DNA of 64,000 bases from an uncultured Collinsella sp. (GCA_958403385.1 CATXXC010000005.1:55313-119312), one strand, 5' to 3'. Positions 19,769 to 28,635 are shown, counted from the first letter of the stretch. Made by a program: numbers and translations. Notes: generated by a model not told the origin, from the letters alone.

Positions 19769-20675
19769 CGCCGGCCTCCTTGGCGCCATCGGAACCCTTG
19801 CCCGTAGCTTCGCGCTTTGCCTTGCGCTCGGCATTGAGCTCGGCATCGCTCTCGCGCACCAGTTTAATAATCGCCGCGCAGGCCTCCTCGCCCACCAAGT
19901 CGCGAGCACGCACCGTCAGGCGCGTCGCCTCCTGCTTGTCGCCGTCGCTTGCAGCATCGGTCGCGCACATAATCAGGCAGATGGCAATCTCGGCCGAAGG
20001 CGAGGTCGGCACGCCTTGCAGGGCCAGTTCACCCATCACGTGGTCGTCGCTCTCATCAGCGGCATCCGGATAGGTGGTATGGATCTTGTTGAGCAGGCGC
20101 GTCGTATGCGCATCGTTGGGCGCCAGGCGCAGCGCCAGACGCGCGCAGCCCACGGCAGCCGAAACGTTCTCGGTCTCGGGCTCCAAGAAGTACTGACCTA
20201 GATTGGCGTAAGCGCGGGCGGCGCACTTGCCATCGCTTGCACGCTCCAGCACCGAGAACGAGAGCGATGCCCATTCCTGCTTGTCCTCGAGTGCGCGGAA
20301 CAGCTCGGCCAAATCCAAGCGATAGTTGCAGTTCATGGGGTCCCAACGCACAGCCTGCATCAGGGCATTACGAGCGCTCACATAATCCTGCTGGCGAATG
20401 TAGGCAAACGCCATGTCAGAGTACAGGCGGTCAAACGGCACCTCGACCTGCACGAGCTCGCGCGGATCCTTCTCCACGCGGCGATAGGCCAAGCGCTCAA
20501 ACTTGCTATCGAAGCTAAAGTATTGGCGCTTCTCCTCCGTCTTGCACTCAGCGTCGATATACTCCTCGGCGAGCTCCACCAGACGCTCCAGCAGCGGCGT
20601 CGCCGTAGCCAGGTCGCCCTGCGCCAGATAGTTCTCGGCATACGTGATGTCTTGCAAGCTGATGGGCAGATCCAT
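19758..20675 (-). CDS. Tetratricopeptide-repeat protein
   Basis: 305 aa, helical. TPR-like stretches include ENYLAQGDLATATPLLERLV near the N-terminus and LYSDMAFAYIRQQDYVSARN at about residues 80-100. The C-terminus is charged (KAKREATGKGSDGAKEAG). The start is ATG 20675 with GAGGAGTAGCC upstream. It overlaps smpB, which hints at a ribosome-rescue or translation link, but the function is unknown. Stop TAA. Confidence 0.7.
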   Translation of the reverse strand: MDLPISLQDITYAENYLAQGDLATATPLLERLVELAEEYIDAECKTEEKRQYFSFDSKFERLAYRRVEKDPRELVQVEVPFDRLYSDMAFAYIRQQDYVSARNALMQAVRWDPMNCNYRLDLAELFRALEDKQEWASLSFSVLERASDGKCAARAYANLGQYFLEPETENVSAAVGCARLALRLAPNDAHTTRLLNKIHTTYPDAADESDDHVMGELALQGVPTSPSAEIAICLIMCATDAASDGDKQEATRLTVRARDLVGEEACAAIIKLVRESDAELNAERKAKREATGKGSDGAKEAGDAQ

Positions 20676-20730
20676 GGCTACTCCTCGATCTGAGCGAAAC
20701 ACGGCAGGCGCCGTATATACGGTCAATACA

Positions 20731-20759
20731 CAAAACCCGGGTCTCTTACGAGGCCCGGG
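20731..20759 (-). terminator. Terminator after the tRNA pair
   Basis: CCCGGG...CCCGGG stem followed by TTTTG on the minus strand, 11 bp past the tRNA-Glu end. Confidence 0.75.
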
Positions 20760-20769
20760 CGTTCAATTT

Positions 20770-20846
20770 TGGTAGCCCGTACCAGATTCGAACTGGTGAT
20801 CTCCGCCTTGAGAGGGCGGCGTCCTAAACCGCTAGACGAACGGGCC
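20770..20846 (-). tRNA. tRNA-Glu (anticodon CTC)
   Basis: The cloverleaf is complete: acceptor GGCCCGT pairs with ACGGGCT (one G-U), anticodon stem CCGCC/GGCGG encloses loop CTCTCAA with anticodon CTC, and the T loop is GTTCGAATC. CCA is encoded. It decodes GAG. Confidence 0.95.
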
Positions 20847-20863
20847 ATATGTAGCAAATGCAA

Positions 20864-20937
20864 TGGCTGGGATGGAGGGAGTCGAACCCCCATTGACGGA
20901 ACCAGAATCCGCTGTCCTGCCATTAGACGACATCCCA
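20864..20937 (-). tRNA. tRNA-Gln (anticodon CTG)
   Basis: Acceptor TGGGATG pairs with CATCCCA; anticodon stem GCGGA/TCCGT encloses TTCTGGT with anticodon CTG; T loop GTTCGACTC. CCA is encoded. It lies 17 bp upstream of tRNA-Glu, probably in the same transcript. It decodes CAG. Confidence 0.95.
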
Positions 20938-21213
20938 ATGACTGCATCGCTGCGCTCGGCTGTGCCTTTGCGCAAGAAAGAAATATACGGGAAGTCTCGC
21001 CGTGACGCAAGCCCCAATTTTGACTTTTTTGAAATTCAGTCAAATTGGCCTAATTTAGTCCAACCCGTGAAGGACCTGTGAAGCCGACCGCTGTACACGA
21101 AGGGCAAAACGCCGCGAGCGGTAGCCGTCAACCGTTGGCAGATTCTACCGCGAAAACGATAGCACCAGGCAACACAATCGAAGTATCAATGATCGCGTAG
21201 ATATCGAGGCGCC

Positions 21214-21624
21214 ATGGACGAAGAGCTTGATTACCTATGGGAGACCCTGGGCCTCGAGATCACTGCCGACCTTTGGCCCGAACGGGACAAAATTCACCCC
21301 ACGTTACGCCCCGCCATTACTGTGGTGCAGGCAAAATACCGCCGTGCATCCTTTTTGATCATGCGGATGTCATGGCACGCGGGACTCCCCGACCTTAAGC
21401 GAATCCAGGCAAGCCTCGTCGAGCTGTCCGGCATGCCGACCGTCATATCCGAGGCGCATCTGGAGCAGCGCCAGCGCGAGCGACTGCAACAGCAGCGGAT
21501 TCCCTTTATCTGCCCCGGCGTTCAGGCATATCTGCCCTTTATGGACGAGGAGTACTGGAGCGGCAAGCCCAACAAGCACGTAAAGGTCTACGATCCGCAC
21601 GAATGGGCGCGGCTTGAGGATTAG
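21214..21624 (+). CDS. Small hypothetical protein, possible MarR-like remnant
   Basis: 136 aa. The middle (RASFLIMRMSWHAGLPDLKRIQ) could be part of a helix-turn-helix region, and IPFICPGVQAYLPFMDEEYW resembles the basic-aromatic end of some MarR-family regulators. The match is weak. The start ATG at 21214 has GAGGCG upstream. It is followed by the family D triplet. Stop TAG. Confidence 0.55.
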   Translation: MDEELDYLWETLGLEITADLWPERDKIHPTLRPAITVVQAKYRRASFLIMRMSWHAGLPDLKRIQASLVELSGMPTVISEAHLEQRQRERLQQQRIPFICPGVQAYLPFMDEEYWSGKPNKHVKVYDPHEWARLED

Positions 21625-21665
21625 CGCATATGCCCGCCAGCCGGGATAGTGCGCATGCCCGCCAA

Positions 21666-21838
21666 CCGGAAAGCTCATCCCGGAATTTACGTCCAGAACG
21701 GGACGCGCTTTCCCCTAGAGGCCCCAAACGGAAACCGTATCCCAGATTTCGCGCTCAAACTGGGATACGATTTCCGCTAGCCCCTTCAACCGGAAACTGC
21801 GTCCCGGAATCCGAGCTCAAAACGGGACGCACTTTCCG
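21666..21838. repeat. Family D tandem palindromes, three copies
   Basis: Three imperfect palindromes of about 50 bp lie at 21666-21714, 21728-21778 and 21790-21838. Each follows the pattern CGGAAA-N-G(C/T)(G/A)TCCC ... GGGA(C/T)(G/A)C-N-TTTCCG. Period is about 62 bp. The three centres (21691, 21753, 21814) differ in sequence while the arms are kept. Confidence 0.85.
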
Positions 21839-21844
21839 CAACCA

Positions 21845-22204
21845 CTACAGCAGCACCTCGGTCCAGGTCGCTTCCTTAAACCCAGGAATCGCAAAGTCGT
21901 CGCCCACCAGCAGCGGACGCTTGACCAGCATGCCGTCGGTCGCCAGCAGCTCGTAGCACTCCTGATCCGTCATGCCCGCATCCAGACGCGCCTTCAGGCC
22001 CAGTTCTCGATATTTCATGCCCGACGAATTAAAGAAGCGCCGCACCGGCAGCCCCGAACGAGCAATCCAGGTCGCAAGCTCATCAGCCGTGGGATTGTCC
22101 AAAACGATATCGCGATCGATATACTCTACCCCATGTTCGTCCAGCCATGCCTTGGCCTTCTTACAGGTCGAGCACTTGGGATATTCAACAAACAATACCG
22201 CCAT
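21845..22204 (-). CDS. ArsC/Spx-family thioredoxin-fold protein
   Basis: 119 aa. The N-terminal PKCSTCKKAKAWLDEHG has the CxxC pair of Spx/YffB-type proteins, and the C-terminal LVKRPLLVGDD matches the family. Members are arsenate-reductase-like or Spx-like regulators of RNA polymerase. The surrounding genes do not decide between these. ATG 22204 has AAGAAAGGAAATCCC upstream. Stop TAG. Confidence 0.85.
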   Translation of the reverse strand: MAVLFVEYPKCSTCKKAKAWLDEHGVEYIDRDIVLDNPTADELATWIARSGLPVRRFFNSSGMKYRELGLKARLDAGMTDQECYELLATDGMLVKRPLLVGDDFAIPGFKEATWTEVLL

Positions 22205-22326
22205 GGGATTTCCTTTCTTAGAGAAAACAGGTGTCTGGAAAACCGCACATCGACGACCACTCGCGATTGCAGCCGTTATTGTAGTCAATGTCGAAGCATA
22301 GGCAGTCGCGATGTCTCGTCTTAAGG

Positions 22327-22908
22327 CTAGCGCCTCGCATGGGCGCCGATCGGCCGAGTCGCATGGCGCACTAACGCCGCCGCCAGCAATACCAACAGCA
22401 TGGCGGTGACATAGCCCGCAGCATCGAATCCTAAATCGATAACGTCGAAATGCCTGCCGGGAACAAAGATCTTATGTACCTGATCGCCAACGGAGCAGGC
22501 GGCGCAAAAGAGCAATACGGGCACGCAACGGGAGCATACGCTCCACGGACACCTGGAAAAGCAAACCACGACCACGGAGGCGAACAATCCGACGAAGAAA
22601 AACTCTACGGTATGGGCAACGCGACGGACGTTTGTGCCTACCCACATGCGAATGGAAGCAAGTCGGCCAGACCGGACATTCGAGGCAGCCGAATCGGTGC
22701 CCCCAGTCATTCCGTTCTCCGCCTGAGCTTCACCCGTGGCATCGACAGCCTGAACGCTCGCAGCCTGACCCTCCACCACGCGCGTGGTGGACTCGCTCAG
22801 CAACGACGTCTGCACTGCGTTTTGCTCCGTCAGCACCCAGATGCCCGCCAGCGTTGCGGCGAACAGAGCGATCGCGGTCCATCCGATTATTTGTTTTACG
22901 CGAGCCAA
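22327..22908 (-). CDS. VanZ-family membrane protein
   Basis: 193 aa. One N-terminal helix is followed by a polar Ala/Gly-rich loop, then three helices with the VanZ signature: VAHTVEFFFVGL, CSVGDQVHKIFVPGRHFD and DLGFDAAGY. Family members are linked to teicoplanin resistance or cell-envelope functions; no van genes are here. The start is TTG 22908, 7-8 bases after AAGGAGG; an in-frame ATG at 22950 lacks a site. Stop TAG. Confidence 0.85.
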   Translation of the reverse strand: MARVKQIIGWTAIALFAATLAGIWVLTEQNAVQTSLLSESTTRVVEGQAASVQAVDATGEAQAENGMTGGTDSAASNVRSGRLASIRMWVGTNVRRVAHTVEFFFVGLFASVVVVCFSRCPWSVCSRCVPVLLFCAACSVGDQVHKIFVPGRHFDVIDLGFDAAGYVTAMLLVLLAAALVRHATRPIGAHARR

Positions 22909-23012
22909 GGGCCAACCTCCTTTTTTGAATATCAGCGAGTGTAGCCCCAAATGGCATCGTCACCGTATCAAAATTTGAATCGCAACAGGAAGCGACAAAG
23001 CGACGCAAACCC

Positions 23013-23618
23013 CTACCCCGCCTCGCGCATCCAGCGATCGAACGTCCCCACGCACACGCCCAGGCACTTTGCTGCCTGGCTGCGGGTATTATCGCCCGCC
23101 TCATAGCTATCGCGCACCAGCTCAAACTGAGGAGGGCACGGCTTGCGAGGTCGACCGAAACGGACCCCTCGCGCCCGCGCCGCTGCAATTCCCTCCGCCT
23201 GGCGCCGATGGATATTCTCGCGCTCCACCTGCGCCACGTAGCTCAGCAGTTGCAGCACAATATCGGCAATCAGGGCGTTGGTCACATCCGGCGCGCCGCT
23301 GGCCCTGGCGCGCGTGTCAAGCAATGGCATGTCCAACACCACAATGGCAACCCCGAGCTCCTTGGTAATGCGTCGCCATTCCTCAAGAATCTCGGAGTAA
23401 TTACGGCCAAGTCGGTCGATAGAAAGCACCACCAGCACGTCCCCGTCTCCCAGGACGTGTAGCAGCTCGCGATAATGCGGCCGATCGAAGTCCTTGCCGC
23501 TCGCATGGTCGGCATAAATATTCGCCGAGCCCACACCATAGGCGCCCAGCGCATCCAGCTGCCGATTAAGATTTTGATCGCGCGAACTCACCCGCGCATA
23601 ACCGTACACCGTCGCCAT
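23013..23618 (-). CDS. Small serine recombinase (resolvase/invertase type)
   Basis: 201 aa. The catalytic Ser is in YGYARVSSRDQNLNRQL; the Arg cluster is LSIDRLGRNYSEI, and ERENIHRRQAEGIAAARARG forms the long E helix. A short C-terminal helix-turn-helix has SQAAKCLGVCVGTFDRWM. Such enzymes invert or resolve short segments at paired sites. No crossover site pair is recognised nearby, though a family C palindrome begins 20 bp upstream. ATG 23618 is the start. Stop TAG. Confidence 0.9.
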   Translation of the reverse strand: MATVYGYARVSSRDQNLNRQLDALGAYGVGSANIYADHASGKDFDRPHYRELLHVLGDGDVLVVLSIDRLGRNYSEILEEWRRITKELGVAIVVLDMPLLDTRARASGAPDVTNALIADIVLQLLSYVAQVERENIHRRQAEGIAAARARGVRFGRPRKPCPPQFELVRDSYEAGDNTRSQAAKCLGVCVGTFDRWMREAG

Positions 23619-23637
23619 CTCATCCCCGCTTTCTTGT

Positions 23638-23676
23638 AAACCTGCCAAAAAGGGACAGGTTTATTTTGGTAGGTTT
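23638..23676. repeat. Family C palindrome (AAACCTGCCAAAA type), copy 1
   Basis: Arms AAACCTGCCAAAA/TTTTGGTAGGTTT enclose AGGGACAGGTTTA. It matches the copy at 35793-35830 with one difference in about 38 bp. Confidence 0.88.
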
Positions 23677-23738
23677 TACCTCCCAAATAGCAGGCAAGCG
23701 GGCAGCCAGGCAGACGGTAAGGTGGCCACAATTCAAAT

Positions 23739-23770
23739 GCGGAGGGCGGTCCCGAAAGGCCGCCCTCCGC
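23739..23770 (-). terminator. Hairpin after rnr
   Basis: GCGGAGGGCGG/CCGCCCTCCGC stem of 11 bp lies 26 bp past the rnr stop. The T-run after it is weak, so termination is probable but not certain. Confidence 0.6.
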
Positions 23771-23795
23771 TCCTCCACCATGAGTCGGGATTTGG

Positions 23796-25931
23796 CTAAT
23801 GGATAAGCTTGAAGTCCAAGTGCCCACGCGTGGTATTGACACGTGAGACCTCGATAATCACGCGCTGCCCCAGCTCGTAACGGGTGCCTGTGTCGGCGCC
23901 CGTCAGAGTAAGCGCGTCCTCGTCGAACTCGAACCACTCGTTGCCCAGGCTCTTAATCGAAACCAAGCCTTCGACCTGAGTCAGGTCCAAGCGCACAAAG
24001 AGGCCCATGCTGCTAACCCACGAGACGGTTCCGGCATAGCGCTCGCCCAGGCGATCCTCATAGTACTGGGCAATCTTGATCTTTTGCGTCGCATGGCTGG
24101 CGGCATCTGCCGCGCGCTCGGCATCGCTACATGCGCGGCAGATCTGCGGCAGAATGCGCGGCAGCGACTCGCGCCCCTTGCCGATCAGCCACGGCGTACG
24201 GACCAAGGCGTCCTTGCCGCCGAGCTGCTCATAGGCCAACTGCAGTTTGAGCACGCGGTGCACCACCAGATCGGGGTAGCGACGGATGGGACTCGTAAAG
24301 TGACAGTAGCACGGCGCGGCGAGCGCAAAGTGGCCCTCGTTGCGCGGCTTGTACAGCGCGCGCTGCATGCTGCGCAGAAGCAGCGTGTTAACGAGCGGTG
24401 CGTTGGCCGAACCGGCGGCAGCATCAACTGCAGCCTGCAGCTCATCGGGGCTCCCCAGGGCAATACCGGCAGCACGGCGATCGTCGATGATGCCTAGCTG
24501 CGCCAACGCAACGGCAGCACCGTGCAGGCTATCGGGGCTCGGATCCTCATGCACGCGATAGCAGGCCTCGATATCACGGTCTGCCAGCCACTCTGCAACG
24601 CACTCGTTGGCGAGCAGCATGGCTTCCTCGATAAGCGACGTGGCACACGAACGCTCACGCGCCACAATCTGCACGGGCACTCCGTCCTCATCCAATAGAG
24701 CGCGAATCTCGGCCGTGTCAAAATCGACTGAGCCGCGGGCGCGACGAATACGACGGCGAAGTTCGGCGAGTTCGTTAGCGGCGACAAGGAAATCGCCGAG
24801 GTCGATGTTGTAGCCGCGGGCAGTCTCCTCGCACGCAAGACCGCGCTCAAGCGCTTCCTCGCGCGAGGCCTCGGCAGCCGCAACATCCTCGGCCGCACCC
24901 TCCAGCACCGAATACTCAACCGCACCGGCACGCACCAGCAGCGCCTCGGCGCCGTCATAGTCCATACGCACACGCGAGCGAATCACGCTGGGGTACGGAT
25001 CGTAATGCCGCACGCGACCCTGCTCATCGAGCTCGATATCGACGGTAAACGCAAGACGGTCCTCGTCAGGGCGAAGCGAGCACAGGTCACAGGACAGGCG
25101 TTCGGGCAGCATGGGAAGCACGCGATCGGCCAGATACACCGATGTCGTACGATGGCGAGCCTCAAGATCGATATGCCCGTCCCAAGCCACATAGTGTGAA
25201 ACGTCGGCGATATGCACACCCAGCTTGTAGCCACCCTCGGGCGTGCGCTCCAACGAAATGGCATCGTCAAAGTCGCGCGCGTCGACCGGGTCGATCGTGA
25301 TGACAAAGCGGTCGCGCAGATCGCGACGGAGCGGGTCCTTAAGCGCCGCGGACACATCGAGCGAAAGCCCCTCGGCCTCGTCCAGCGCGGCCTCGGGATA
25401 GCTATCGGTATAGCCGTAACGCGCCATCACATATTGAACGCCCAAATCGGGCGCGTCATCTCCGCCAATGCGGCGCTCGATCGTCACGGTGCCCGATTCC
25501 AGGCGCGTCGGGTAGGTCAAAATGCGCGCGACAACAGCATCACCCGGGTGGACACCCAGGCGATCCGCCGAGGTATCCTCGGGCAGAATGAAGAAGTCGG
25601 CCTTCAGACGCGAATCGAGCGACTCGATCACACCGAGCGGACCGGCGGTCTGGTACGTACCCACTACGCTTATGGCTGCGCGCTCAACCACGCCTTCGAT
25701 CACGGCGCGCCGCTCACCGTGCGGGCTGTTCTTAATGCTCACGGCAACGGTATCGCCATCCATAATCTCGCGCTTGCCACGGCCCATGACCTTGTAGTCG
25801 CCATTCTCGGTTATGACATAGGCACTGTGCTCATGGAGCTGCACGCGCCCGGTCAGGCTCGGACGGCGTTCGCTGCGCACCGGCCCGCGTTTATTGCGAG
25901 CTCCACGCTTATGCTTGTTATTGCGCCCCAT
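23796..25931 (-). CDS. rnr: Ribonuclease R
   Basis: 711 aa. A basic N-terminus (RNNKHKRGARNKRG) and OB/cold-shock domains lead to the RNB catalytic core with DPVDARDFDDAISLE (Mg2+ Asp residues), YLADRVLPMLPERLS and HFTSPIRRYPDLVVHR. An S1 domain follows (YAGTVSWVSSMGLFVRLD). It degrades structured RNA 3' to 5'. In E. coli it works with SmpB-tmRNA; smpB lies 4 kb downstream here. ATG 25931. Stop TAG. Confidence 0.95.
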   Translation of the reverse strand: MGRNNKHKRGARNKRGPVRSERRPSLTGRVQLHEHSAYVITENGDYKVMGRGKREIMDGDTVAVSIKNSPHGERRAVIEGVVERAAISVVGTYQTAGPLGVIESLDSRLKADFFILPEDTSADRLGVHPGDAVVARILTYPTRLESGTVTIERRIGGDDAPDLGVQYVMARYGYTDSYPEAALDEAEGLSLDVSAALKDPLRRDLRDRFVITIDPVDARDFDDAISLERTPEGGYKLGVHIADVSHYVAWDGHIDLEARHRTTSVYLADRVLPMLPERLSCDLCSLRPDEDRLAFTVDIELDEQGRVRHYDPYPSVIRSRVRMDYDGAEALLVRAGAVEYSVLEGAAEDVAAAEASREEALERGLACEETARGYNIDLGDFLVAANELAELRRRIRRARGSVDFDTAEIRALLDEDGVPVQIVARERSCATSLIEEAMLLANECVAEWLADRDIEACYRVHEDPSPDSLHGAAVALAQLGIIDDRRAAGIALGSPDELQAAVDAAAGSANAPLVNTLLLRSMQRALYKPRNEGHFALAAPCYCHFTSPIRRYPDLVVHRVLKLQLAYEQLGGKDALVRTPWLIGKGRESLPRILPQICRACSDAERAADAASHATQKIKIAQYYEDRLGERYAGTVSWVSSMGLFVRLDLTQVEGLVSIKSLGNEWFEFDEDALTLTGADTGTRYELGQRVIIEVSRVNTTRGHLDFKLIH

Positions 25932-25994
25932 GGCGCCTCCTAACTATCGATCGCCGTTTACATCCCAAGAGTCTACCCAAATCATCCCTAGGGG

Positions 25995-26030
25995 ACAAAA
26001 AACGGGCCGCCCCATAAGAGACGACCCGTT
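25995..26030 (-). terminator. Terminator after ftsX
   Basis: AACGGGCCG/CGACCCGTT stem followed by six T on the minus strand. It ends the ftsE-ftsX transcript. Confidence 0.88.
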
Positions 26031-26054
26031 GGAAGGGATGAATTCCAGGCATGC

Positions 26055-26975
26055 CTACACGCGCAGGTAGCGGCGCATGGCAATGGCAGAACCAAAGAGA
26101 CCGATAATCACGCCGACCAGAATCAGCGCAGCATAGGTCACCAGGTAGTACTGCGTCGGCAGGGCAAACGACATCCAGCCGATGCTCTCCTGCAGACGCG
26201 GAATCATCAGATTGCGCAGCAGCTCCAGAACGCCGATGGAAAGCAGCGAGCCCAAAATGGCCTGCAGTACGCCCTCGGTGATAAACGGGCCGCGAATGAA
26301 GCCGTTGCTGGCGCCGACCAGACGCATAATCGCAATCTCACGACGACGCGCCGTGATGGACAGGCGAATCGTGTTGTTGATGAAGATGAATGCGATAAAG
26401 GTCAGAAGGCCAACGAGCACCACGGCGGCAATGCGGATGTAGTTGGTCACCTGGAACAGGCGGCTCACTTCCTCCTGGCCGTACAGCACGCTCGCGTTGA
26501 CGTCGCCGTCATCCGCGATCTTCTGGAAATCGTCATCCTTCTTGAGCTTCTCTGCCGTGCTCTCGACCTTGGACGGATCGTCCATCTCAATAGCAAAGGA
26601 AGCCGGCAGCGGGTTCTGGCCATCGAGCGCGCTCATGGTGGCGTCGGCGTTGCCCGACATCTTGCTCGTATACTCGGCCAGCGCGTCGTCCTTGTCCTTA
26701 TAGGTCACGGACTTGACGTTATTCCACGTCTTAAGTTCGGCCTCAAAAGCCTGAACATCGGCCTGATCAGCGTCATCGCTAATGAACGCGTTGATGACAA
26801 CCTGATCCTCGACGGTACCGATCACGGAGTTCAGCATCGCGGAGCCCATGATGAACAGGCCGATGATAAACAGCGAAAGGAAGATCGTGATGACGGCGCC
26901 GAGCGAGGTAGTCCAGTTACGGAAGAAGTGGCTGATTGCCTCTTTGAAGGAGTAGCCCACGTTAGTTGGTGCCAT
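26055..26975 (-). CDS. ftsX: Cell-division ABC transporter permease FtsX
   Basis: 306 aa. One N-terminal helix (LGAVITIFLSLFIIGLFIMG), a large external domain (about residues 50-190), then three helices of the MacB-like permease fold with TARRREIAIMRLVGAS. With FtsE it activates peptidoglycan hydrolases at the septum. It starts 14 bp inside the end of ftsE, so translation is coupled. Stop TAG. Confidence 0.95.
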   Translation of the reverse strand: MAPTNVGYSFKEAISHFFRNWTTSLGAVITIFLSLFIIGLFIMGSAMLNSVIGTVEDQVVINAFISDDADQADVQAFEAELKTWNNVKSVTYKDKDDALAEYTSKMSGNADATMSALDGQNPLPASFAIEMDDPSKVESTAEKLKKDDDFQKIADDGDVNASVLYGQEEVSRLFQVTNYIRIAAVVLVGLLTFIAFIFINNTIRLSITARRREIAIMRLVGASNGFIRGPFITEGVLQAILGSLLSIGVLELLRNLMIPRLQESIGWMSFALPTQYYLVTYAALILVGVIIGLFGSAIAMRRYLRV

Positions 26976-28182
26976 AGTTGCCGTAACCTCCCCTCTCCTG
27001 GTCGCGAATAACGTGGCCGCCCTCGAGGGCGATCACGCGACGGTGCATGCTATCGACCATCTCGCGGTCGTGCGTGGCGACGATCACGGTGGTGCCGGTG
27101 CGGTTAATACGCTCGAGCAGCTTCATGATGCCCAGCGAGATCGCCGGGTCGAGGTTGCCCGTCGGCTCGTCGCAGATCAGCAGCGGCGGACGGTTGACCA
27201 TAGCGCGGGCGACGGCAACGCGCTGCTGCTCGCCACCGGAAAGCTGGTCGGGCAGCGAGTCCATCTGATCGGCCAGGCCGACCAGACGCAGCACCTCGGG
27301 CACCTGGCTGCGAATGACGCCCTTGGGCTTGCCGATGCACTGCAGGGCAAACGCCACGTTTTCGTAGGCGGTTTTTTGCGGCAGAAGCTTAAAGTCCTGG
27401 AACACGGCGCCAATCTGGCGGCGCAGGAACGGAACCTTGCGGTTCTTGATCTTCATGAGGTCCTGACCGGCAACCAAGATGCGGCCGCTCGTCGGCTTGA
27501 CGTCGCGGTTGAGCGTCGACAGCAGCGTGGTCTTACCCGAGCCGGAGTGACCGACCAAGAAGACGAACTCACCCGGATAGATCTCGATGTTGATGTCGTC
27601 GAGTGCAGGCTTGTTGGGCTGTGCCGGATAGATCTTGGTGACATGCTCCATAAGGATGACGGGCTCGACACCGGCCTGCTTGGCCATCTTCTTGCGGCTG
27701 GCCTGCGGATCGATGGGCGCAAACACCGACGTAAAATCGGGATTGTTGAGCGCGTTATCGAGGCTTGCGACCTCGGCGGCCTGATCGCTCTCGACCACCG
27801 GGGCAGCAGGCTGCGTGGGGTCGGGAATAGCGGCAAAGAGACCGGACTGTGCAGGCTGAGGAGCCGGCGTCGCAGCGGCCAAGGGGTCGGGAATGCCGGC
27901 CATGGTAGGCTGCGGCGTGGCGGTGCCAGCCTGAGGCTGCTCCACGCGAGCGGTCACGGCCTGAACGGGCTCAAAACCCGCCGTGCCGGAAAGCGCGACA
28001 TCGCTGGTTGGATTGTAGGCAAAGGGATCGGATGCCGGCTGTGCCTGATCTGCCGGCTGAGCGGGGGCCTGAGCAACAGGCTGGCCCTCTGAATCCGGAG
28101 TGGCGAAACGACTGCCCTGGACGCCTGCCTGCGTCTTGGGGGCATCATCGCCCGCACCGGAGGTACGGAAGTGGTTACCCAC
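26962..28182 (-). CDS. ftsE: Cell-division ATPase FtsE with long N-terminal extension
   Basis: 406 aa, against about 230 in ordinary FtsE. Residues 1 to ~170 are disordered and rich in Ala, Pro and Gln. The ATPase starts near VILMEHVTKIYPAQ, with Walker A GHSGSGKT, signature LSGGEQQR, Walker B LLICDEPTGNLD and ATHDREMVDS. The extension is in frame, has no stop, and no internal start with an RBS near the domain boundary was noticed. It starts at GTG 28182 with AAGGAG upstream. It drives FtsX. Stop TAA. Confidence 0.92.
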   Translation of the reverse strand: MGNHFRTSGAGDDAPKTQAGVQGSRFATPDSEGQPVAQAPAQPADQAQPASDPFAYNPTSDVALSGTAGFEPVQAVTARVEQPQAGTATPQPTMAGIPDPLAAATPAPQPAQSGLFAAIPDPTQPAAPVVESDQAAEVASLDNALNNPDFTSVFAPIDPQASRKKMAKQAGVEPVILMEHVTKIYPAQPNKPALDDINIEIYPGEFVFLVGHSGSGKTTLLSTLNRDVKPTSGRILVAGQDLMKIKNRKVPFLRRQIGAVFQDFKLLPQKTAYENVAFALQCIGKPKGVIRSQVPEVLRLVGLADQMDSLPDQLSGGEQQRVAVARAMVNRPPLLICDEPTGNLDPAISLGIMKLLERINRTGTTVIVATHDREMVDSMHRRVIALEGGHVIRDQERGGYGNYGTN

Positions 28183-28284
28183 TGGTGCTCCTTATCGTCG
28201 TGCGTTTAAACTACATGAGCGCTTTGTATTTTAGCAGTATTAGCTTTACTGCACATAAGAAGCATGGCGGGGCCTGGTCCCTCC

Positions 28285-28407
28285 GGCCGCGTACAGGGTT
28301 ACCTCCCAAATCGTCCTCGGACATGTCGGAGCCCCCGCTGCGCGCTTCGCGCTGCGGGGGCTCCTCCGTCCTGCGGAAAGATTCGGGAGGTAACCCTGTA
28401 CGCGGCC
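28285..28407. repeat. 123-bp composite palindrome upstream of ftsE
   Basis: Outer arms 28285-28312 and 28380-28407 match at 27 of 28 positions. An inner hairpin, GGAGCCCCCGC (28328) and GCGGGGGCTCC (28354), has a TGCGCGC-TTC-GCGC top. It lies 103 bp before the ftsE start. Any ORF drawn through it is an artefact of the symmetry. Confidence 0.92.
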
Positions 28408-28536
28408 TGCGGCTACTAAGGGGCCGCCGCGTTTATCTTGGGGTGCTGCATATACAAAGTTGGAAGGGTCTGAATTGCACTTTGCCGATATATGCCCTTT
28501 TCCCTGATGGGACCGTGCTTGAGGGGCGTCTTCATG

Positions 28537-28602
28537 AGTTGCGGTGAAATAGGGACTGTTGAGCCTTTAAGCTGGCAAAACAGTCCTTATTTCACCGCAA
28601 CT
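28537..28602. repeat. Family B palindrome, copy 3
   Basis: 66 bp; AGTTGCGGTGAAATAGGGACTG with the inverse arm. It lies next to the transketolase terminator, on the downstream side. Confidence 0.92.
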
Positions 28603-28606
28603 GAAA

Positions 28607-28635
28607 CAGGGGCGCTCTCCAAGAGAGCGCCCCTG
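28607..28635 (-). terminator. Terminator after the transketolase pair
   Basis: CAGGGGCGCTCTC/GAGAGCGCCCCTG, a 13-bp stem followed by TTTC on the minus strand. The gene stop is 71 bp upstream. Confidence 0.75.

Noticed and set aside
19286..20770. tmRNA next to smpB
   Set aside because: No tRNA-like half with a tag reading frame was seen on either strand around smpB.
28008..28547. Plus-strand ORF across the ftsE upstream region
   Set aside because: It runs through the composite palindrome and the start of ftsE; no RBS and no coding character.
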